Below are positions 4,657 to 10,168 of a stretch of 10,168 bases of DNA, piece by piece (the first letter of the stretch is position 1; each line of letters begins with the position of its first letter). Origin of the DNA: SZUA-430 sp964483585 (GTDB lineage Bacteria; Pseudomonadota; Alphaproteobacteria; Micropepsales; Micropepsaceae); the NCBI GenBank assembly GCA_964483585.1, contig CAZABH010000056.1, positions 1-10,168 on the forward strand. Direction: 5' to 3'. The notes under the pieces were generated by a model that did no database searches, was not told the DNA's origin, and saw only the letters and a program-made list of their open reading frames with translations. The position numbers were made by a program, and so were the translations under genes.

Positions 4657-7320
4657 ATGCTCGAGAAGACATTCAATCCCAAGGACGTTGAAGACCGCCT
4701 CTACCAGGCGTGGGAAAAAAGCGGTGCCTTCCGCGCGGGCAACCGGCCGGGCGCGGAGCCTTTCACCATGGTCATCCCGCCGCCTAACGTCACGGGGTCG
4801 CTGCATGTGGGCCATGCGCTGAACAATACGCTGCAGGACGTGCTGGCGCGGTTCGAGCGCATGCGCGGCAAGGACGTGCTCTGGCAACCTGGCACCGACC
4901 ATGCCGGCATTGCGACGCAGCTTGTCGTCGAGCGTCAGCTGCGCGAGGCGCAGACCTCGCGCCAGGCGATGGGCCGCGAGGCCTTCATCAAGCGCGTTTG
5001 GGAATGGAAGGCTGAATCGGGCGGCACGATCACGCGCCAGCAGCGCCGCCTGGGTTCAAGCTGCGACTGGTCGCGCGAGCGCTTCACGATGGACGAGGGC
5101 CTGAGCCGCGCGGTGCTCAAGGTGTTCGTCGAGCTCTACCGGCAGGGCCTCATGTACAAGGACACGCGCCTTGTGAACTGGGATCCCAGCCTGCAGACGG
5201 CGGTTTCGGACCTCGAGGTCGAGAACATCGAGGTCAAGGGCAATCTGTGGCACCTGAAATATCCGCTGGCCGATGACGCCGACACGTTCATCGTGGTCGC
5301 CACCACGCGGCCCGAGACGATGCTGGCCGACCAGGCCGTGGCGGTGCATCCGGAAGACGCGCGCTACAAGGCGCTTGTGGGCCGCATGGTGCGCCTGCCG
5401 CTGACGGGGCGGCTTGTTCCGATCATTGCCGATGAATACGCCAATCCCGAAAAGGGATCGGGCGCGGTGAAGATCACGCCGGGCCATGATTTCAACGACT
5501 ATGAGGTGGGTCGGCGCCACGGGCTTGCGGTCGTCAACATGTTCACGCCCGATGCGAAGCTCGGGGCCGACGTGCCGGAGGCCTATCGCGGGCTCGACCG
5601 TTTCGTCGCGCGCAAGAAGATCGTGGCCGACATGGAGGCCTTGGGGCTGCTCGAGAAGGTCGAGCCGGTCACCCATGCCGTGCCGCATGACGAGAAGTCG
5701 AAGTCGGTCGAGCTCGAGCCGATGCTGACCGAGCAGTGGTACCTGAACGTGAAGCCGCTGGCCGAGAAGGCGATGGCGGCGGTGCGCGACGGTCGCACGA
5801 AATTCATCCCGCAGCGCTTCGAGGACGAGTATTTCCGCTGGCTGGAAGATATCCGCCCGTGGTGCGTGTCNNNNNNNNNNNNNNNNNNNNNNNNGGGCCA
5901 CCAGATCCCGGCCTGGTACGATGCCGATGGCAATGTCTTTGTCGCCGAGAGCGAGGCCGAGGCATTGGCCGCAGCGCGCGCCAAACACGGGCGGGATGTC
6001 GTGCTGACGCGCGATCCGGATGTGCTCGATACATGGTTTTCCTCGGCGCTCTGGCCGTTCTCGACACTGGGCTGGCCCGATGCCACGCCCGAGATGAAGC
6101 GGCACTACAAGACCGACGTGCTGGTGACGATGTTCGACATCATCTTCTTCTGGGTCGCCCGGATGATGATGATGGGCCTGCATTTCACGAACGAGGTTCC
6201 CTTCCATACCGTCTACATCCATGCCCGCGTCGTCGACGAGAAGGGGCAGAAAATGTCGAAGTCGAAGGGCAATGTGGTCGATCCGCTCACGCTGATCGAG
6301 CAGTTCGGTGCCGACCCCTTGCGCTTTGCGCTGGCGATCGCGGCGGCGCCCGGCAAGGACCTGCGCATGGGGCCTGGCCGGGTCGAGATCTATCGCAATT
6401 TCTGCACCAAGCTCTGGAACGCGGCGCGCTTCTGCGAGATGAACGGTTGCGTGCGGGTCGCAGGCTTTGATCCGGCGCGCGTCGGTTCGGCCGTCAATCG
6501 CTGGATCATCGGCGAGTTGGTGCGCACGAAGGCCGAGGTGACCAGCGCGCTTGAAGCGTTCCGCTTCAACGATGCGGCCGGCGGGCTCTACGAGTTCGTG
6601 TGGAACGTCTATTGCGACTGGTACCTCGAATTCATCAAGCCCGTGTTCGCGGGATCGGATGAGGCCCAGAAAGCCGAGACGCGGGCGACGGCGGCGTGGG
6701 TGCTCGACGAGATGCTGCGGCTCATGCATCCTTTCACGCCCTTCATCACGGAAGAGCTGTGGCGGGTGACGGGCGAGCAGGGCCCGGCGCGTGAACGCTT
6801 GTTGATCGAGGAGCGATGGCCGGACTATGCCGCCATCGCGCGCGACGTTGCGGCTGAGGCCGAGATGAACTGGGTGAAGACGCTGGTGTCTGAGGTGCGT
6901 TCGGTGCGGGCCGAGATGAACGTCAAGCCCTCCGACAAGTTGCCGCTGGTCCTGAACACGCCCAGCGCGCGCGAGCGGGAATGGCTGCAGCGCCACAATG
7001 ATCTCATCCTGCGCATGGGGCGGCTGGAGAGCGCAGTTTCCGGGGACAGTTTCCCGAAGGGTGCGGCGCAGGTCGTCGTCGGCGAAGGTGTTGCGGGCCT
7101 GACGCTCGAGGGCTTCATCGATTTTGCCAAGGAACGCGCGCGGCTGTCGAAGGACCTCAAGAAAGCCGAGGACGAGGTGGCGCGTGTCGACCAGAAGCTC
7201 GGCAACGCCAACTTCATCTCGCGCGCGCCGGAGGATGTGGTGCAGGAGTTGCGCGACAAACGCGACGAGCATGAGGCCACGCGCGCGAAGGTCGCGGAGG
7301 CGCTGAAGCGGTTGGGGTAG
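4657..7320 (+). CDS. valS: Valine--tRNA ligase
   Basis: This class I aminoacyl-tRNA synthetase charges tRNA-Val with valine in the cytoplasm. The frame is 887 residues counting the N run. The HIGH motif is HVGH (50-53) within PPPNVTGSLHVGHALN. The CP1 editing domain shows TTRPET (216-221) and GSGAVKITPGHDFNDYEVG (267-285). DVLDTWFSSALWPFSTLGWP and the KMSKS motif (532-536) follow, then the anticodon-binding helical domain and a C-terminal coiled coil (about 820-887) that contacts tRNA. ATG 4657 is chosen because MLEKTFNPKDVEDRLYQAWE matches the usual N-terminus; the longer frame from TTG 4612 starts inside the terminator hairpin. A 24-base N run (5871-5894) replaces part of the expected SRQLWWGHQIPAW segment; the frame is kept but the residue count there is unreliable. 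No terminator is obvious after the stop. Confidence 0.97.
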   Translation: MLEKTFNPKDVEDRLYQAWEKSGAFRAGNRPGAEPFTMVIPPPNVTGSLHVGHALNNTLQDVLARFERMRGKDVLWQPGTDHAGIATQLVVERQLREAQTSRQAMGREAFIKRVWEWKAESGGTITRQQRRLGSSCDWSRERFTMDEGLSRAVLKVFVELYRQGLMYKDTRLVNWDPSLQTAVSDLEVENIEVKGNLWHLKYPLADDADTFIVVATTRPETMLADQAVAVHPEDARYKALVGRMVRLPLTGRLVPIIADEYANPEKGSGAVKITPGHDFNDYEVGRRHGLAVVNMFTPDAKLGADVPEAYRGLDRFVARKKIVADMEALGLLEKVEPVTHAVPHDEKSKSVELEPMLTEQWYLNVKPLAEKAMAAVRDGRTKFIPQRFEDEYFRWLEDIRPWCVXXXXXXXXXGHQIPAWYDADGNVFVAESEAEALAAARAKHGRDVVLTRDPDVLDTWFSSALWPFSTLGWPDATPEMKRHYKTDVLVTMFDIIFFWVARMMMMGLHFTNEVPFHTVYIHARVVDEKGQKMSKSKGNVVDPLTLIEQFGADPLRFALAIAAAPGKDLRMGPGRVEIYRNFCTKLWNAARFCEMNGCVRVAGFDPARVGSAVNRWIIGELVRTKAEVTSALEAFRFNDAAGGLYEFVWNVYCDWYLEFIKPVFAGSDEAQKAETRATAAWVLDEMLRLMHPFTPFITEELWRVTGEQGPARERLLIEERWPDYAAIARDVAAEAEMNWVKTLVSEVRSVRAEMNVKPSDKLPLVLNTPSAREREWLQRHNDLILRMGRLESAVSGDSFPKGAAQVVVGEGVAGLTLEGFIDFAKERARLSKDLKKAEDEVARVDQKLGNANFISRAPEDVVQELRDKRDEHEATRAKVAEALKRLG
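5871..5894. other. Assembly gap (24 N) inside valS
   Basis: The run follows WCV and the TC of a serine codon and precedes GHQIPAW. Family knowledge predicts Ser-Arg-Gln-Leu-Trp-Trp-Gly here, which needs 15 unknown bases rather than 24. The N count probably does not equal the true gap length. Confidence 0.9.
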
Positions 7321-7423
7321 GTCGCGGGTGGGGACCTCTCATGCGCAGCGCTTCGGGTAGCCCCGCGCGCGGCGCTCCTGAAGATGGTGTTATGGCGTAG
7401 GTTGGAACACTTGGGGGTGGGTC

Positions 7424-8038
7424 ATGGATCGACTGGCAGGAGTATTGGGTGTTGCAGGCGTGGCTGCAGGCTTGGGGTTTCCTGTCTATTTTGGTGGGCT
7501 GGACCCTGCCTACGATCCCATGCGTGACTTTATCAGCGAGATGGGTGCTGCCGGTGCGCCGAATGCCCCTATGGTGAACTGGGTGGCATTCCTGCCGACG
7601 GGTCTCATCCAGATCGCGTTTGCGTTGTGTGCGTGGATAGCGTTGCCACGTTCAGGTGCCATGACACTCGGGATCATCGGATGGCTGCTTTTCTCGGTAG
7701 GGTATGTCGCAGCTGCAGTCTTTCCATGTGACACGGGCTGTATCGGAGACCCCGGCAGCTTCTCGCAGCAGATGCACTTCGCATTGGGAGTGCCCGGCTA
7801 TTTGCTGGCTCCCGCTTCGGCGCTCATGCTCGCCCTTGCTGCGCGCCAATGGCCGGGAGGTCAGTGGATATCCATCGTGGCCCTGCTCGGTGCGGTTGGC
7901 GGTGCTGCCAGTCTTTCAGCACTTGCCGGTGACTTCGACGGGAACATGGTCGGGTTGTGGCAGCGCCTGCTGGAGGCCTCGGTCATGATGCCGATGTTGG
8001 CCATCAGCACCTATCTGTTGGTACGAAGGCCTGCATAG
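7424..8038 (+). CDS. DUF998-family integral membrane protein
   Basis: The product is 204 residues with about six predicted membrane helices (roughly 4-25, 52-74, 78-100, 116-140, 147-167 and 180-200). Between helices 1 and 2 is YDPMRDFISEMGA (30-42), the (R)D-(Y/F)-ISE-(L/M)G signature of DUF998. Helix 3 ends in VFPCDTGC (99-106), a CxxxC pair common in the family's loop, and His118 follows near the start of helix 4. No enzymatic or transport function is established for the family, and none can be read from the sequence. ATG 7424 has a G-rich tract GGGGGTGGG (7413-7421) just upstream, a usable but poorly spaced ribosome site. It stands alone between valS and the repeat region, with no promoter I can identify with confidence. 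Confidence 0.82.
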   Translation: MDRLAGVLGVAGVAAGLGFPVYFGGLDPAYDPMRDFISEMGAAGAPNAPMVNWVAFLPTGLIQIAFALCAWIALPRSGAMTLGIIGWLLFSVGYVAAAVFPCDTGCIGDPGSFSQQMHFALGVPGYLLAPASALMLALAARQWPGGQWISIVALLGAVGGAASLSALAGDFDGNMVGLWQRLLEASVMMPMLAISTYLLVRRPA

Positions 8039-8041
8039 AGA

Positions 8042-8096
8042 AACTCCCTCCCCCGCGGGTGCCCCCCGGGGGAACCCCCACGTGGGGAGGGAGGGG
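8042..8096 (+). repeat. REP-like hairpin repeat, copy 1
   Basis: It begins AACTCCCTCCCCCGCG, a 16-base word found identically at 10117-10132. CTCCCTCCCC (8044-8053) pairs perfectly with GGGGAGGGAG (8084-8093), and smaller C/G hairpins can form inside. It lies six bases after the stop of the DUF998 gene, where it may also act as a transcript-end structure. Confidence 0.7.
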
Positions 8097-8099
8097 AAA

Positions 8100-8177
8100 G
8101 GGTGGTTTGGACCACCCGGGGGGGGGGGTTNNNNNNNNNNCCCCGCGCGGGCCGCGGGGTTACTCCCACCCTTGGTG
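8100..8177. repeat. Cluster of GC hairpins around an assembly gap
   Basis: GGGTGGT (8100-8106) pairs with ACCACCC (8111-8117). After an 11-G run and 10 N, CCCCGCG (8141-8147) pairs with CGCGGGG (8153-8159), then TTACTCCC and the small hairpin CACC/GGTG (8167-8177). The last part resembles the two-hairpin arrangement at the window's end (GC hairpin, TACTCCC, second hairpin) and may be a degenerate copy of it. Confidence 0.5.
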
Positions 8178-8213
8178 TGTTATATAACGGGTTTTTTTCT
8201 CCCTAGATTGCGT

Positions 8214-8249
8214 GGGTTTCCCCGCGCGCCACGCGCGGGGGAGGGAGTG
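8214..8249 (-). repeat. REP-like hairpin repeat, inverted copy
   Basis: CGCGGGGGAGGGAGT (8234-8248) is the exact reverse complement of the first bases of the repeat word seen at 8043 and 10118. CCCCGCGCG (8220-8228) pairs with CGCGCGGGG (8232-8240) over nine GC pairs with a three-base loop. Together with copy 1 it forms an inverted pair bounding 8042-8249. Confidence 0.7.
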
Positions 8250-8379
8250 CGTCGCCCGGAACGCTCTGACAGCGCACGCCCCTCCAGCCTCGTCGCCGCG
8301 CGCATGACGCATATTTGGTTTTGCCGTGAGAAGGCAGAAACGCTAAGCAATCGCAGTCAGCAAATCCTTCGAGAGAGCC

Positions 8380-10098
8380 ATGACCACATTCGACAAGTCG
8401 AAGCTGCCGTCCCGCCACGTGACCGAGGGGCCGGCGCGGGCGCCGCATCGGTCTTATTACTATGCGATGGGGCTGACGGCGGAGGAGATCGCGCAGCCTT
8501 TCGTCGGCGTGGTGTCGTGCTGGAACGAGGCGGCGCCCTGCAACATCGCGCTGATGCGCCAAGCGCAGTCGGTGAAGGCGGGCGTGAAGAGCGCCGGTGG
8601 CACGCCGCGCGAATTCTGCACCATCACGGTGACCGACGGGATCGCCATGGGTCACCAGGGCATGAAATCGTCGCTGGTCAGCCGCGACGTGATTGCGGAC
8701 TCGGTCGAGCTGACCGTGCGCGGCCATTGCTATGACGCGATCGTTGGACTTGCAGGTTGCGACAAGTCGCTGCCGGGGCTGATGATGGCGATGGTGCGGC
8801 TGAACGTGCCGTCGGTGTTCATGTATGGCGGCTCGATCCTTCCCGGCAAGTTCAAGGGGAAGGATGTGACTGTCGTCGATATCTTCGAGGGCGTGGGCCA
8901 GCATGCGGCGGGCAAGCTGTCGGACGAGGACCTGAAGGACCTCGAGTGCCACGCCTGCCCGGGGGCGGGCGCCTGCGGCGGGCAGTTTACGGCGAACACG
9001 ATGGCCTGCGTGTCGGAAGCGATGGGGCTGGCGCTACCGTTCTCGGCGGGGCCGCCGGCGGAGTACACCTCGCGCGATGACTATGGAACGCTCAGCGGCA
9101 AGGCGGTGATGGAATTGCTCGCCCGCAATATTCGCCCGCGGGATATCGTGACGCGCAAGGCGCTGGAGAATGCGGCTGTCGTGGTCGCGGCGACAGGCGG
9201 CTCGACGAATGCCGTGCTTCACCTGCCGGCCATTGCAAATGAATGCGGGATCGATTTCGACCTGTTTGCCGTGGCGGAAGTTTTCAAGAGGACACCCTAT
9301 ATCGCCGACCTCAAGCCTGGCGGGCGCTATGTGGCGAAGGACATGTACGAAGCGGGCGGCGTGCCGGCGCTGCTGAAGGTGTTGCTTGATGGCGGCTATC
9401 TGCATGGCGACTGCATGACAGTGACTGGCAAGACCCTGGCCGAGAACCTGAAGGATGTGACCTTCAATCCGAAGCAGGATGTGATCCGGCCCTTGTCGAA
9501 CCCGCTGTCGCCGACGGGTGGTGTCGTCGGCCTGCGTGGCAGCCTTGCGCCCGATGGGGCGATCGTGAAGGTGGCAGGGCTTGCGCACCTGAAACACCGG
9601 GGGCCTGCACGCTGCTTCGACTGCGAAGAGGATGCGTTTGCGGCCGTGCAGGAGCGGCGCATCCAGCGTGGCGATGTGATCGTGATCCGCTATGAGGGGC
9701 CGAAGGGCGGGCCCGGCATGCGCGAGATGCTGTCGACGACGGCGGCACTCTATGGGCAGGGCGAGAGCGAGCACTACGCGCTGATCACCGACGGGCGCTT
9801 CTCGGGCGCCACGCGTGGGCTGTGCATCGGCCATGTGGGGCCGGAGGCGGCGGACGCAGGGCCGATCGGGCTCATCCGCGATGGTGACATCATCGTCATC
9901 GACGCCGAGAAGGGGACGCTTGATGTCGAACTGTCGGCGGACGAGCTGGCGAAGCGTCGGGCTGAGTGGAAGCCGCGTTCAACGATCTACACGTCCGGTG
10001 TGCTGCACAAGTACACGCTGACGGTTGGTCCTGCGCGGGCCGGCGCGGTGACCCATCCGGGCGGCAAGGCCGAGGGGCATGTGTACGCGGATATCTGA
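8380..10098 (+). CDS. ilvD: Dihydroxy-acid dehydratase
   Basis: IlvD dehydrates 2,3-dihydroxy-isovalerate and 2,3-dihydroxy-3-methylvalerate to the keto acids that lead to valine, leucine and isoleucine. The product is 572 residues, the length of the shorter IlvD type rather than the roughly 616-residue E. coli type. The cysteines matching the three [2Fe-2S] ligands of the characterised mycobacterial enzyme are Cys54 (in EAAPCN), Cys127 (in GCDKS) and Cys199 (in PGAGACGG). Lys129 of GCDKS matches the carbamylated lysine that binds Mg. TDGIAMGH (85-92) and the GRFSG motif with the proposed catalytic base Ser475 are intact. ATG 8380 has GAGAGAG (8371-8377) just before it and matches the family start. 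It is transcribed alone here, between two repeat-hairpin clusters. No leader-peptide attenuator with a run of Leu, Ile or Val codons is evident upstream. Confidence 0.97.
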   Translation: MTTFDKSKLPSRHVTEGPARAPHRSYYYAMGLTAEEIAQPFVGVVSCWNEAAPCNIALMRQAQSVKAGVKSAGGTPREFCTITVTDGIAMGHQGMKSSLVSRDVIADSVELTVRGHCYDAIVGLAGCDKSLPGLMMAMVRLNVPSVFMYGGSILPGKFKGKDVTVVDIFEGVGQHAAGKLSDEDLKDLECHACPGAGACGGQFTANTMACVSEAMGLALPFSAGPPAEYTSRDDYGTLSGKAVMELLARNIRPRDIVTRKALENAAVVVAATGGSTNAVLHLPAIANECGIDFDLFAVAEVFKRTPYIADLKPGGRYVAKDMYEAGGVPALLKVLLDGGYLHGDCMTVTGKTLAENLKDVTFNPKQDVIRPLSNPLSPTGGVVGLRGSLAPDGAIVKVAGLAHLKHRGPARCFDCEEDAFAAVQERRIQRGDVIVIRYEGPKGGPGMREMLSTTAALYGQGESEHYALITDGRFSGATRGLCIGHVGPEAADAGPIGLIRDGDIIVIDAEKGTLDVELSADELAKRRAEWKPRSTIYTSGVLHKYTLTVGPARAGAVTHPGGKAEGHVYADI

Positions 10099-10116
10099 GG
10101 GCGCCCTTCATCGGGC

Positions 10117-10168
10117 AACTCCCTCCCCCGCGCATGCGCGCGGGTACTCCCTCACTTCGTGAGGGAGA
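10117..10168 (+). repeat. REP-like hairpin repeat, copy after ilvD
   Basis: It shares AACTCCCTCCCCCGCG with 8042-8057. CCCGCGC (10127-10133) pairs with GCGCGGG (10138-10144). A second hairpin, CTCCCTCAC (10147-10155) with GTGAGGGAG (10159-10167) around a TTC loop, follows at once. It starts 18 bases after the ilvD stop and is cut by the window edge. No U-tract is visible, so it may stabilise or end the ilvD message but is not a classical terminator as far as it can be seen. Confidence 0.75.

Larger units (their letters stand above)
8039..8379. other. GC-rich intergenic region with repeat hairpins, before ilvD
   Basis: No gene is supported. From 8042 to 8249 the region is filled with GC-rich hairpins, an 11-G run (8118-8128) and a 10-base N run (8131-8140). 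The palindrome GTTATATAAC (8179-8188) followed by GGGTTTTTTT (8189-8198) is the only AT-rich part. From 8250 to 8379 is a plain leader for ilvD; I see no strong sigma-70 promoter in it. Sequence accuracy around the N run is doubtful. Confidence 0.7.

Noticed and set aside
5056..7272. 738-codon minus-strand frame opposite valS
   Set aside because: It is an antisense shadow; valS carries all family motifs and the opposite frame carries none.
1..10168. CRISPR arrays, prophage, insertion sequences, toxin-antitoxin or defence genes
   Set aside because: No spaced direct repeats, transposase or integrase motifs, or paired small operons were found. The two tRNAs show no integrase gene or duplicated 3' end nearby.

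Overview
The window looks like a chromosomal housekeeping segment of an alphaproteobacterium. The main support is a PopZ/DUF2497 gene next to valS, a perfect CtrA-type box (TTAA-N7-TTAA), high-GC codon use, and the gene order PCMT-family methyltransferase, TolC-family porin, popZ, valS, which is familiar from many Alphaproteobacteria. The class is fairly secure; a finer placement (perhaps Rhodospirillales-like) is only a guess. I see no phage, IS, CRISPR or defence genes, and no clear new multi-gene system.

Layout. Positions 1-545 hold no gene I can defend, but there is a long imperfect inverted repeat at 24-110. A minus-strand tRNA-Asn(GTT) at 546-620 is divergent from a small membrane protein gene (717-995). 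That gene is followed by a strong hairpin whose U-tract faces the minus strand. A gene-free stretch (1030-1395) carries the CtrA-like box and a cluster of GANTC sites, and ends at a minus-strand tRNA-Cys(GCA) (1396-1469). From about 1560 rightwards every gene is on the plus strand: a PCMT-family methyltransferase with a good sigma-70-type promoter, a TolC-family outer-membrane channel with a very similar promoter, popZ, an intrinsic terminator, valS, a DUF998-type membrane protein, a GC-rich repeat-hairpin region, and ilvD. A further copy of the repeat hairpins closes the window.

How the genes relate. PopZ organises the cell poles and the chromosome origin in Caulobacter-type cells, and CtrA is the cell-cycle regulator of the same group, so the window touches the alphaproteobacterial cell-cycle programme. 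TolC-family proteins form the outer-membrane exit duct of type I secretion and efflux systems. ValS and IlvD concern valine: IlvD makes the keto-acid precursor and ValS charges valine onto tRNA. The two are separated by an unrelated gene and repeats and are probably not one operon.

Sequence quality. There are two runs of N. The 24-N run (5871-5894) falls in the most conserved stretch of valS, and its length is 9 bases more than the family motif predicts. The 10-N run (8131-8140) adjoins an 11-G run in the hairpin region, so base-level detail at 8041-8250 should be trusted less.
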